The notes under the pieces are model-generated. The model made no database searches, was not told the origin of the DNA, and saw only the letters and a list, made by a program, of their open reading frames with translations. The position numbers were made by a program, and so were the translations under genes. From Chromatiales bacterium (GTDB lineage Bacteria > Pseudomonadota > Gammaproteobacteria > Chromatiales > Chromatiaceae): a stretch of 57,198 bases of DNA. The DNA lies in assembly GCA_028278145.1 (NCBI GenBank), contig JANQEV010000056.1, positions 1 to 57,198 of the forward strand. The letters are read 5' to 3'. The stretch's first letter is position 1, and each line of letters begins with the position of its first letter. Shown piece by piece: positions 34,135 to 45,264 of this stretch.

Positions 34135-37100
34135 CTACTCTTCTCTTCTATGCTCCATCGCCAGCTCTGCCAACTGCTTGTAGTGGGCAAATTGCTGCTT
34201 CACGTCGGCCTGGGCCTCTGCAGCCAATCTCTCTGCCGCCTCAGGATCAATGCGGGAGAGTGCGCTGAAGCGGGTCTCGGTCTTCATGAAGTCTGCCAGG
34301 GCCATGGTGGGTTCCTTCGAATCCAGCTGCAGAGGGTTCTTACCCTTCCTGGCTAGCCGTGGGTCATAGCGGTACAGCGGGAAGTGGCCGCTCTTTACAA
34401 CCATGTCCTGCGACTGGTGGTTGGCAACAGTCAGATCGATACCGTGGGCGATACATGGGCTGTAGGCGATGATGACGGAGACGCCGTCAAAGGACTCGGC
34501 CTCCTGGAATGCCTTCAGGGTACGTACGTCCTTGGCGCTGTATGCCACCTGGGCCACATATACGTCACCATAGGCCATGGCAATCATGCCCAGGTCCTTC
34601 TTACGGGTCGGTTTACCGCCGGCTGCGAACTTGGCAATGGCACCCTTGGGGGTGGCCTTGGACATCTGGCCGCCGGTGTTGGAGTACACCTCGGTATCCA
34701 GAACCAGGATATTGACGTTCTTGCCAGAGGCCAGAACGTGGTCCAGTCCGCCGTAGCCGATATCGTAGGCCCAGCCATCACCACCGAAGGCCCATACACT
34801 CTTCTGGGCCATTGTGTCGATCACGGCCTCCAGGTTGCGGGCATCTTCACTGTCCATCTGCTTCAGCTTGTCCTTGGCCTCGGCAATGCGATCGCGCTGC
34901 AGGAAGATTCCTGGCTCATCAGACTGATCGGCAGTCAGCAGGGCGTCAGCCAGTTCGGTTCCAATCTCACCACGCATGGCTTCAACCAGTACCTTGGCGT
35001 AGGCCTCTTGGGTATCAACGGAGATGCGGAAGCCCAGGGCGAATTCAGCGGTATCCTCGAACAGGGAGTTGTTCCAGGTGGGGCCGCGGCCTTCGTTGTT
35101 GGTGGCGTACGGGGTGGTAGGCAGGTTACCGCCATAGATGGAGGAGCAACCGGTTGCGTTACCGACTATCATGCGGTCACCGAACAGCTGGGTGGCCAGG
35201 CGTACATATGGGGTCTCACCACAACCTACACAGGCACCGGAGGCCTCAAACAGAGGCTGGGCCAGCATGGCGTTCTTCATGGTGCCGAATTTAATCTTAT
35301 TACGATCGTACTCGGGGATGGTGAGGAAGAAATCCCAGTTCTCGCGCTCGGACTCACGCAGTGGAGGCTGCGGCATCATATCCAGCGCTCTGTGTTCTGG
35401 ATTTTCCTTGTCTATTGCCGGGCAGATGTCCCAGCACAGGGTACAACCGGTACAGTCTTCCGGGGCCACCTGGTAGGTGATGTGCTCGTTTTCTGAGAAC
35501 TCCTTGCCCTTGATCTTGATGTGCTTGAAGGTCTCAGGGGCATCTTTCACTGCAGATACGTCGAATACCTTGCTGCGGATAGCGGAGTGCGGGCAAACGA
35601 ATACACACTTGCCGCAGTAGATGCAGAGCTCTTCATCCCAAACCGGGATCTCACGGGCCAGGTTGCGCTTCTCGTAGGAGGAGCTGTCCATGGGCCAGGT
35701 GCCATCATCCGGAATCAGACTTACCGGAACGCCGTCACCACGTCCGGCGATGATCTCTCCGGTAACCTTCTGGATGAACTCAGGTGCATTGGCAGTTACA
35801 GGCGGCACCTGTTCCATATCGGAAGTGGCTTCACTTGGAATCTCCACCTGGTGCATGTTGGCCACACTGGCGTCAATGGCCAGGAAGTTCTGCTTAATCA
35901 CCGCCGGGCCTTTACTGCCGTAGGTCTTCTCTGCAGCCTCTTTAATCTTGGCAATGGCCTCGTCTCTATCCAGGATACCGGAGATGGCGAAGAAGCAGGT
36001 CTGCATTACGGTATTGATGCGACGGCCCATGCCGGCATCGGCGGCTACCTGGTAGGCGTCGATGGTATACACCGACAGTTTCTTCTCGATGATCTGCTCC
36101 TGCAGCTTGCGTGGTATGGTCTGCCATACCTTGTCGGCAGGGGCTGGGGAGTTGATCAGGAATACACCGCCATCACGGGCGTAATCCAACATATCGTACT
36201 TCTCCAGGAACACCGGCTGGTGACAGGCCACAAAGTCAGCCTGGGCCTTACCAATGAGGTAGGAGGAGTTGATTGGGTCCGGGCCGAAGCGCAGGTGGGA
36301 AACGGTTACCGCACCGGCCTTCTTGGAGTCATATACAAAGTAACCCTGTCCATACAGGTCGGTGCCCTCACCGATGATCTTGATGGAGTTCTTGTTGGCA
36401 CTCACGGTACCGTCGGCGCCCAGACCATAGAACATGCACTGGGTAACCTTGTCGGCATCAATGGTAGTGAAGTTGTCGTCCCATTCCAGACTGGTGTGGG
36501 TCACATCGTCGATAATGCCGATGGTGAAACCGTTCTTCGGGTCATCCTGGCTCAGGTTGTCAAAGACACTCTTCACCATGCCTGGGGTGAACTCCTTGGA
36601 GGAGAGGCCATAGCGACCACCTACCACGCGCGGCATGGCGCTGAACTTGTCGCCACCGGTAGCCATGTAGTTGGCAAGGGCGGTGATCACGTCCTTATAC
36701 ATTGGTTCGCCGTCGTTGCCAGGCTCTTTGGTGCGGTCCAGTACAGCAATCTTCTTTACGCTGGCTGGCAGGGCCCCAATCATATGCTCAGGAGAGAAAG
36801 GACGGAACAGGCGCACGATTACCATACCGACTTTTTCACCGGCAGCATTCATCTTGTTCACAGTCTCTTTAGCAGCATCGGCGGAGGAGCCCATGAGCAT
36901 GATCACCTTCTCGGCGTCTTCGGCACCGTAGTAGTCAAATAGGTGGTATTGACGCCCAGTCAGTTTGGCGAACTTGTCCATGAGCTTCTGGACGACGCCT
37001 GGGGCGTCGTTGTAGTAGGTGTTTACGGTCTCACGGCCCTGGAAGTAGATGTCAGGGTTCTGTGAGGTGCCGCGCACCACAGGCCGGTCCGGGCTCATGG

Positions 37101-37722
37101 CGCGATCACGATGGGCGCGGATCTTATCTGCCGGCAGCATCTCCATCATTACTTCATCTGAAACCTCTTCCGCCTTGTTCACTTCGTGGGTAGTACGGAA
37201 GCCATCGAAGAAGTGGATGAACGGAATGCGTGACTCCAGGGTTGCGGCCTGGGCGATCAGTGCGGCATCCATGACCTCCTGCGGGTTATTGGAACCCAAC
37301 ATGGCAAAGCCGGTGGAACGGGTGGACATGATGTCACTGTGGTCACCAAAAATGGACAGGCCCTGGGCTGCGATAGAGCGGGCTGCCACATGGATTACGA
37401 ATGGTGTCAGCTCACCGGCGACCTTATACATGGTCGGGATCATCAGCAGCAGACCCTGGGAAGAGGTAAAGGTGGTGGTCAGGGCGCCAGTTTGAATCGC
37501 GCCGTGGCAAGAGGCAACAGCACCACCTTCGTGCTGCATCTCAACTACCTGCGGAATAGTTCCCCAAAGGTTGGTTCTACCTTTGGCTGAGTACTCATCG
37601 CTCAATTCGCCCATACCGGATGATGGGGTAATTGGATAGATTGCGATAACTTCGTTGGTCTTATGAGCAACGTGGGCAGCCGCTTCTACACCATCTACGG
37701 TTACCATGTTGGGTTTAGACAT
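34135..37722 (-). CDS. nifJ: Pyruvate:ferredoxin (flavodoxin) oxidoreductase, single-chain
   Basis: A 1195-residue NifJ-type enzyme with all domains in one chain: alpha domain (AIYPITPSSGMGE at 27-39), gamma domain (around 420-600), two-cluster ferredoxin domain (C700, C703, C706, C710; C757, C760, C763, C767), then the TPP-binding beta domain with proximal cluster cysteines C831/C834 (CVGCGETPY) and the GGDGWAYDIGYGG and SNTGGQMSKATPKG motifs. In the rTCA cycle it carboxylates acetyl-CoA to pyruvate with reduced ferredoxin. GGAGG precedes the ATG. It is monocistronic, with a perfect FNR-type box upstream and a terminator downstream. Like its family it is probably oxygen-sensitive. Confidence 0.96.
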   Translation of the reverse strand: MSKPNMVTVDGVEAAAHVAHKTNEVIAIYPITPSSGMGELSDEYSAKGRTNLWGTIPQVVEMQHEGGAVASCHGAIQTGALTTTFTSSQGLLLMIPTMYKVAGELTPFVIHVAARSIAAQGLSIFGDHSDIMSTRSTGFAMLGSNNPQEVMDAALIAQAATLESRIPFIHFFDGFRTTHEVNKAEEVSDEVMMEMLPADKIRAHRDRAMSPDRPVVRGTSQNPDIYFQGRETVNTYYNDAPGVVQKLMDKFAKLTGRQYHLFDYYGAEDAEKVIMLMGSSADAAKETVNKMNAAGEKVGMVIVRLFRPFSPEHMIGALPASVKKIAVLDRTKEPGNDGEPMYKDVITALANYMATGGDKFSAMPRVVGGRYGLSSKEFTPGMVKSVFDNLSQDDPKNGFTIGIIDDVTHTSLEWDDNFTTIDADKVTQCMFYGLGADGTVSANKNSIKIIGEGTDLYGQGYFVYDSKKAGAVTVSHLRFGPDPINSSYLIGKAQADFVACHQPVFLEKYDMLDYARDGGVFLINSPAPADKVWQTIPRKLQEQIIEKKLSVYTIDAYQVAADAGMGRRINTVMQTCFFAISGILDRDEAIAKIKEAAEKTYGSKGPAVIKQNFLAIDASVANMHQVEIPSEATSDMEQVPPVTANAPEFIQKVTGEIIAGRGDGVPVSLIPDDGTWPMDSSSYEKRNLAREIPVWDEELCIYCGKCVFVCPHSAIRSKVFDVSAVKDAPETFKHIKIKGKEFSENEHITYQVAPEDCTGCTLCWDICPAIDKENPEHRALDMMPQPPLRESERENWDFFLTIPEYDRNKIKFGTMKNAMLAQPLFEASGACVGCGETPYVRLATQLFGDRMIVGNATGCSSIYGGNLPTTPYATNNEGRGPTWNNSLFEDTAEFALGFRISVDTQEAYAKVLVEAMRGEIGTELADALLTADQSDEPGIFLQRDRIAEAKDKLKQMDSEDARNLEAVIDTMAQKSVWAFGGDGWAYDIGYGGLDHVLASGKNVNILVLDTEVYSNTGGQMSKATPKGAIAKFAAGGKPTRKKDLGMIAMAYGDVYVAQVAYSAKDVRTLKAFQEAESFDGVSVIIAYSPCIAHGIDLTVANHQSQDMVVKSGHFPLYRYDPRLARKGKNPLQLDSKEPTMALADFMKTETRFSALSRIDPEAAERLAAEAQADVKQQFAHYKQLAELAMEHRREE

Positions 37723-38081
37723 TCTCAGCCTCCAGGACCTTTTTGGTCTTTTATCAGTACTAAAATTAGGATTAATAAGGATTCAATTAAGTGCTAATAC
37801 ACACCTTTACCTTGATGCGTATCAAATTGCAAGCGGGCTATTATCTTTTAGCTAATTGGAAAAATCTACTAGGTATAGGTTTTTTTTAACAATCTTGGCG
37901 AAGCATAGGCTGAGCTTATTTTTACTATTTAATAAACCAAGTGTTTTTATAGGGATTGTGTTTAAATCACTTATGATTCAGAGTGATATTATCCAGACGT
38001 CAGAAAGAGGCATATTTTTGACCAGGTGGGGACTAACCGCCAGTATTGATGCTAGGAGATATGTTGGAACTGTTTGAGCAT
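37723..38081. other. Intergenic: PFOR promoter region
   Basis: An AT-rich control region upstream of the minus-strand PFOR gene. It contains the FNR-type box listed separately. A 73-codon plus-strand frame at 37856-38077 has poor residue composition and is not accepted. Confidence 0.55.
37812..37825 (-). promoter_or_regulatory. FNR/ANR-type operator upstream of PFOR
   Basis: TTGATACGCATCAA on the minus strand is a perfect TTGAT-N4-ATCAA dyad, the consensus of FNR/ANR regulators. Its near edge is 90 bases before the start codon. A TTAATT (37790-37785) lies 21 bases downstream, near the spacing of a class II FNR-activated promoter, where the site replaces the -35 box. It suggests induction at low oxygen. 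Confidence 0.65.
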
Positions 38082-38113
38082 AAAAAAACGCCCCTGTTTC
38101 CAGGGGCGTTTTT
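38082..38113 (-). terminator. Terminator of the isocitrate dehydrogenase gene
   Basis: CGCCCCTG (38089-38096) pairs with CAGGGGCG (38101-38108), loop TTTC, extended by A/T pairs; seven Ts on the minus strand. Confidence 0.9.
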
Positions 38114-38167
38114 GGTTTTACTCTAAACAGTTCAGGTCAAACTGCTGCTGACCCTGGCCTGCTTAGA

Positions 38168-40378
<2,211 letters not shown>

Positions 40379-40783
40379 GTTATTTCCTCAGTTAAAGATT
40401 TCTAAAGTAAATTTCTCTGGTAATTCGGCTGTCGGTATGTCTGAAGAGTGAGGGGGGATTCCAGGTGCCAGATCCTCATGTTATCCCTTTGTGCCCTCAT
40501 GGATTGAGGTATAGGGATCAGATTGGTCTCTGCTGGTTTTTAGTCTGTTATCAGATCTTCCCCAGGGTACAGCTCTTACAGGTTGTTCCTCGACAGAGTT
40601 ATGATTTCAGGGGCTGTTAAAGTGCGCCTGTCCAATCGTTCATTTTTCCTGGTCCCTTCGGTTTATAAGGGACCAAGATAATGAACTTATATCAGATGTA
40701 AGTAAAGACCCTGGAAATAACCCGGACCTGACATTTCAATGTCGTGGATAACAATGTGAAATCCGGGTCTTTCCATGTTGGTC
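40379..40783. other. Intergenic between icd and aclA, with an inverted repeat
   Basis: 405 bases; the icd promoter must lie here on the minus strand but is not clear. Near aclA, ACCCGGA (40720-40726) and TCCGGGT (40762-40768) bracket a region with smaller inner dyads such as ACATT-TC-AATGT. It could be the end structure of the acl transcript, though the T-run is weak. No coding frame was seen. Confidence 0.4.
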
Positions 40784-43501
40784 TTAGCCTACGTGGCTGC
40801 ACTTACTGGCAGCGGTACGGGTATCCATGTTCTTGCCACGGTTGGTGTGATCATCGATCTCAGCCGCGGAGCCGATCATTCGGCCAAACAGGAAGGTGGT
40901 AAATGCTGCCGACTCCATAGTCGCATCATCAATCTCACCGGCCGCATGTGGCTGCCACAGCATCTTCAACAGAAGAACAGCGATGACGGCATCAACGTTG
41001 ACGCAGAAAACATTGCGCGTCACGCCGGTCTTGTACAGGGCCTGTACCAGCTCACGATAGAACTCGTGGAAGACGTTGTAGTCGCCACGTTTCTTGAACA
41101 GGTCGCCAACGAACACTTCACGTGGGTCGAAGTTGACATCTTCCCCCTTAAAGACCGGGTGACCAGTACAAGGGATCTTGGCGTATGCGAGGTTGCCCTC
41201 GGCCTTGGCCTTTTTCTTATACGCCAGGTAATCCTTGGCATATTGGGTAGCCATAGAGGATAGATCAAGACCGTGGCCTTCTGAGCCAGGATCGCTCAGG
41301 CCGGAATCGCGGAAGCGGTCCAGCAGGAAGGCGATGGCCTCGTAGCCGTTACCACCGTGGGCATAGCCGGTGTGGGTGAGGAAGCCGATGTAGCCCTTGT
41401 TGACCTGGATACGCTGTGGATCCTCGGGACCGTCTGCGGCCACGGCACCCTTGGCGCCCTGGGCGGAGATGGTGCCAGGACCGTTACTGATGATCAGGCC
41501 CAGCAGTACGGAGAAGGCGTACAGTTCTTCATCGTTGGGACGCTTGCCCAGCAGGGCCAGGTGGGCGGTCTCAGTGAAGCTCCAGCTGTTCATCAGCTCC
41601 TTGGTCTCTACACCACAGAAATTGCCCTTGCGCTGACTCTCTGCACTGGCGGCAGAACCGATCAGGGTACTGTAGATACGGAAGTGCCATGGCATATTAG
41701 CAATGGTGGTGAGGGAGAGACGCTTACGCATCAGTGCAGGCCAGGCTAGGTGGGTGGTGATTGCTGCGGCCAATACGTTGCAGCTCAGATTGCTGCCCCG
41801 TTTTGCCGCCAGTGCCTGGAGGAACTCAATGAACACTGACTTGGCGCCCCGGGCTTCGATTGCAGCCAGCATCGCGAAGCCACACTTGCATGGGCTTTCT
41901 GCGAGGAAGGTGTCGGTGTCTGCGGCATCCAACTGGGCGCTGAAATCAAACCCATCAGTGGCAGGATCTTCCAGACCACTCTTCTTGAACAGTTCCACCA
42001 GAGCAGACGCGGCGTTGCGGGATCTCTCTACCTGCTTTGGTCCCACCATGGCTACGGCAGCGGAAAGTGCGGTATTGGGGCTGTTGCCAGCCTCACGTGC
42101 GGCATCTGCAGCGGCCAGACCTACCTTGCCTTCCTGGTTGACGAAGGTGTTGAGGGCCACGTTGGCAAGGGCCTCACCATTGGCGTCCGGGTACTCGCGG
42201 ACCAGGCTCTGTACCAGGTTGGCCTCAAAGTTGTGGGTTGAGGCATCCAAAACGCTGGTACCGTGGATCTTGGTGACCTGGGTCTTGGGGTCCATCATGG
42301 AGGCGCCGGAGGCGTCCTTCATGGACTGGCGTGGGAAGACCACACCCACCTGCTCGTTCAGTCCAGCAATCTGCTCGTTGTACGGGGCCATGGCCTCTAC
42401 TACGGGTGGATTCAGGTGATCCGGCAGGTCGATACCCTGGGTGTTGCTGAACCAGCACTTCAGGGAGAGATCGCCCACTGGCTCAAAGTCAGGTTTGGCA
42501 CCTCGCTTCTCCATCACGGCGGTCATGGCTGCCGGGATATGAGCGATGTTTAGTACCACAGCGCCTTTCTCGGTGCAGACCGGGTTCTCCGGGGTGAAGA
42601 CATCGTCGACGCCGAACTTGTTCATGAACCACTCTTCCTTGGCCATGGCGTTATCACCGGCACCGGCGATGGCACCAGCGTGACCGCAGGCCTTGGTAAG
42701 TTTGGCCTTCCAGCGTCCTACTACGCAGGCAACTACCGGCTTATCGAATTCCAGGTCATGCTCGTAGTAACCGCCTGGCTCGATGTACATGACGGCAGCC
42801 TTGGAGCGGTCATCGGCGTGGAATGCGTGGGTCCACTCTGGTGCGGCATAGTGGATGTAGACGTCCTTACCGGAGGAGAAGGAGACGGTAGAGCCCCAAC
42901 CGGCGGTAGCCAGATATACCGCGATGGTGGTGGTGAAGTTACCGGAGTTTGAGTAAATGGCAACTGAGCCGGGGAGCAGGGACTCCTCCGGAGCACTGCC
43001 ACCCAGGGCGCCACCGATACGTACATGGTTGTGGGCGTCAGCCAGACCCAGACAGTTGGCACCGAAGATGTCGATGCCGCGCATCTGACCCATGGCGCGA
43101 ATGACGCGGGCATCACGAACCGGTACCTTTTCGGTGAGGATCACGATCTTGGTCAGATTGGGGTTAACACGGATAGCCTCAATCACACCATCACGAACAC
43201 CTGAAGGTGGCAGGTAGACCACTACCACATTGAACTCGTGACCGGCGTCAACTGCTTCAGCAATGTTGTCATAGACCGGGATGTCACCGATAGAGGTCTT
43301 CATCTTGGAGCCGGAACGGCCCGGTGCGGTACCACAGACGATGTTGCCACCGGAATAGACGTGGCTGACCGGGGTTACGGTACGGCTCTCGCCGCCGGTA
43401 ATGTTCAGTACACAGACCCGGTCATCTTTAGTGGCCAGATCCGTTAGAGAATTGATTCCCACGTAGTAGTGGGGAAATGCTTCTACACCTTGAGGATGCA
43501 T
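40784..43501 (-). CDS. aclA: ATP citrate lyase type II, large (alpha) subunit
   Basis: A 905-residue fusion. Residues 1-~330 resemble succinyl-CoA synthetase alpha: CoA-binding fold, IFGANCLGLA, SNSGNFTTT, and the phosphohistidine site CGHAGAIAG with His274. Residues ~560-905 are citrate synthase-like with a likely triad H715 (YAHGGNGYEA), H781 (CTGHPVFKG) and D837 (VNVDAVIA). The middle (~330-560) joins them. With AclB it cleaves citrate with ATP and CoA to oxaloacetate and acetyl-CoA, the key rTCA step. Length and sequence style fit the type II enzymes of Endoriftia and Magnetococcus rather than the ~610-residue type I subunit. It lies 80 bases after aclB. Confidence 0.9.
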   Translation of the reverse strand: MHPQGVEAFPHYYVGINSLTDLATKDDRVCVLNITGGESRTVTPVSHVYSGGNIVCGTAPGRSGSKMKTSIGDIPVYDNIAEAVDAGHEFNVVVVYLPPSGVRDGVIEAIRVNPNLTKIVILTEKVPVRDARVIRAMGQMRGIDIFGANCLGLADAHNHVRIGGALGGSAPEESLLPGSVAIYSNSGNFTTTIAVYLATAGWGSTVSFSSGKDVYIHYAAPEWTHAFHADDRSKAAVMYIEPGGYYEHDLEFDKPVVACVVGRWKAKLTKACGHAGAIAGAGDNAMAKEEWFMNKFGVDDVFTPENPVCTEKGAVVLNIAHIPAAMTAVMEKRGAKPDFEPVGDLSLKCWFSNTQGIDLPDHLNPPVVEAMAPYNEQIAGLNEQVGVVFPRQSMKDASGASMMDPKTQVTKIHGTSVLDASTHNFEANLVQSLVREYPDANGEALANVALNTFVNQEGKVGLAAADAAREAGNSPNTALSAAVAMVGPKQVERSRNAASALVELFKKSGLEDPATDGFDFSAQLDAADTDTFLAESPCKCGFAMLAAIEARGAKSVFIEFLQALAAKRGSNLSCNVLAAAITTHLAWPALMRKRLSLTTIANMPWHFRIYSTLIGSAASAESQRKGNFCGVETKELMNSWSFTETAHLALLGKRPNDEELYAFSVLLGLIISNGPGTISAQGAKGAVAADGPEDPQRIQVNKGYIGFLTHTGYAHGGNGYEAIAFLLDRFRDSGLSDPGSEGHGLDLSSMATQYAKDYLAYKKKAKAEGNLAYAKIPCTGHPVFKGEDVNFDPREVFVGDLFKKRGDYNVFHEFYRELVQALYKTGVTRNVFCVNVDAVIAVLLLKMLWQPHAAGEIDDATMESAAFTTFLFGRMIGSAAEIDDHTNRGKNMDTRTAASKCSHVG

Positions 43502-43581
43502 AATTTGGTTCCCTCGTTATTGCATGGCCTTCTTATTGGCCATGGCTAGGAAATTCTTAATTCAGATATCTCAAGCCGTTA

Positions 43582-44853
43582 TCAGGCGATACCCATACTC
43601 TTGGCCACGATCTCACGACCGCCGTTCTTCATCCATTCATCGGCAGCCTGGGCGTAGTTAACCACTTCACTCATGGCAGAATCGAATCCGAACATCTGGT
43701 ACGGAAGACCCAGGGAGTCCAGGGTGTCCTGCATGTAGCCCATGCCGCGGACCAGATTTGGACCGCCGCGTCCTACCACCACGTAGAGTGGTTGCGGGCC
43801 ATACTTATTGAAGTGGTCACGCAGTGCGTCAGCCATGGCGCGGAAGGTCTCATAGATATCGGTGTTGTTGGCCTTACCGCCGATGATAAACAGCACGTTG
43901 GACTGTTCCAGCCAGTACTTGTAAACAATACGGCTGATGTCGTGCATCTTGGCGTAGGGTGGGTTGCCACCGAAGTCAGAGGAGATGGTAGCCGCGTCGC
44001 CGAGCAGCTCGGTTACCAGGGCGTTGGCACCGCCACCGAAGGTCATGGCAGAGATAGTACCCTCTTCGTTGATAACGAATACGTCAGACTGGCCCTGGTA
44101 GGTACGCAGGGAGTTAACTTCCAACTCGAAGTCGGAGTAGCTGGAGGTATCCAGGTCTTCTGGCAGGCCCAGGCGGTTAGCGTTTGGATCGTCACCATCG
44201 AAGGCACACTTGAAGTCGCAGGCTACCGGGACCAGACGGCCCTTTTTGTTGCTCTGCATACGGATCGGATTCAGTTCCAGGGTGGTCATGCCGTAGTTGT
44301 GGAACAGATCCCACAGCTTGGGCAGGTTCTGTACCAGCGGACTCACCAGTTCCTTGGGTGCGCCCAGTTTACGCAGGGCGTTAGAGATAACGAAGCCCTT
44401 CAGTCCGGTCAGGGGATCAAATGGGATGCGGGCGATCTTCTCGGGAGGCAGTTCCTCGATGTCCATACCACCGTGATGGGTCAGGGTGATCATGGGGGCG
44501 CGGTACTCAGTACTGTCGGTGATAGAGAAGTAGATCTCATACTCAGCCGGTACTGCGCCCTCAAAGGTGACGCCTTCAGCCTTGGAGTAGGTGTTATTAT
44601 GAAAATGCTCGGCAAAATAGAGCCGGGCCTTCTCTTTGGTGGCGGTGGAAATGTCTTTGGCCCGACCTAGTAAGCCGGCCTTACCTTTTTTACCTACACC
44701 ACCTTTGAACATAGGTTTGATGAATACTTCGCCGTGACGCTCAATCAAACCTTTGATCTCGTCATTGGTTGCTTCAGGCCCCAGTACCTCTGACGTAGGA
44801 AAGTCTACGTACTTGAGGAGCTTGGAGCCCCAATACATGCCAGTAATCTGCAT
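43582..44853 (-). CDS. aclB: ATP citrate lyase type II, small (beta) subunit
   Basis: A 423-residue ATP-grasp protein related to succinyl-CoA synthetase beta. ATP-binding lysine region EVFIKPMFKGGVGKKG, metal-site strand TTLELNPIRM, and a C-terminal ligase domain (FGGGANALVTELLG, FIIGGKANNTDIYETF, VVGRGGPNLVRGM). It forms the ATP- and citryl-phosphate-handling part of the lyase with AclA. It is first in the aclBA transcript, with GGAG about eight bases before the ATG and a long regulatory-looking leader. Confidence 0.9.
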   Translation of the reverse strand: MQITGMYWGSKLLKYVDFPTSEVLGPEATNDEIKGLIERHGEVFIKPMFKGGVGKKGKAGLLGRAKDISTATKEKARLYFAEHFHNNTYSKAEGVTFEGAVPAEYEIYFSITDSTEYRAPMITLTHHGGMDIEELPPEKIARIPFDPLTGLKGFVISNALRKLGAPKELVSPLVQNLPKLWDLFHNYGMTTLELNPIRMQSNKKGRLVPVACDFKCAFDGDDPNANRLGLPEDLDTSSYSDFELEVNSLRTYQGQSDVFVINEEGTISAMTFGGGANALVTELLGDAATISSDFGGNPPYAKMHDISRIVYKYWLEQSNVLFIIGGKANNTDIYETFRAMADALRDHFNKYGPQPLYVVVGRGGPNLVRGMGYMQDTLDSLGLPYQMFGFDSAMSEVVNYAQAADEWMKNGGREIVAKSMGIA

Positions 44854-44919
44854 TATTACTACTCCTGATGGATATGAGCTCGCCTTCGAACTGCCCGCAG
44901 TGGGAAGTTCTTCAGGAAG

Positions 44920-44941
44920 AAAAGGCCCTCTTTAAAGGGCC
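44920..44941 (-). promoter_or_regulatory. Terminator-like hairpin in the acl leader (possible attenuator)
   Basis: Read on the minus strand: GGCCCT-TTAAAG-AGGGCC followed by TTTTCTT, ending about 66 bases before the aclB start. No gene upstream on this strand would need ending so close, so it may act within the acl leader. Confidence 0.35.
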
Positions 44942-45080
44942 GTTATTAGTATGCAACTAGTTTTGAATCTATGGGTGTGACTGCATCTGGTTTCGGCGGA
45001 AACGACCTTGGTCCGGTTCTGCCTGTATACTTCTTGCTGCTGTATTAGAGCAGCCTCTCCCCATAAATAAGCACGATCTA

Positions 45081-45128
45081 ATACTATCGGACGATATCAA
45101 TTTTAAAATTTGAATATGCTAATAGTAT
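45081..45128. promoter_or_regulatory. Nested dyad upstream of aclBA
   Basis: The palindrome AATTTTAAAATT (45099-45110) is flanked at equal 11-base distances by ATACTAT (45081-45087) and its inverse ATAGTAT (45122-45128), all sharing one centre. It looks like a large operator. Confidence 0.4.
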
Positions 45129-45159
45129 CCAGATGCAGCACCCTGATTATTTAATGCAG

Positions 45160-45183
45160 TATTAGCAATTGCTAATAAGCAAT
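45160..45183. promoter_or_regulatory. 18-bp perfect palindrome upstream of aclBA
   Basis: TATTAGCAATTGCTAATA (45160-45177) is a perfect palindrome and overlaps a second dyad ATTGCT-AATA-AGCAAT (45168-45183). It lies ~310 bases before aclB in an otherwise gene-free, AT-rich 411-base gap (44854-45264). Possible operator of an unknown regulator. Confidence 0.45.
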
Positions 45184-45264
45184 TTAAATGTACGCAATAA
45201 TTTTCTATATGAGTGGTGTGGTTTATTTGGGGTGGTCCCGGCTGCCTGTATATATGAGGTATAG

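Noticed and set aside
35521-36942. 473-codon open frame antisense to the PFOR gene
   Set aside because: It is an exact shadow of nifJ, whose motifs are intact on the other strand; the residue pattern is rich in Gly, His and Val as expected of antisense translation of biased codons.
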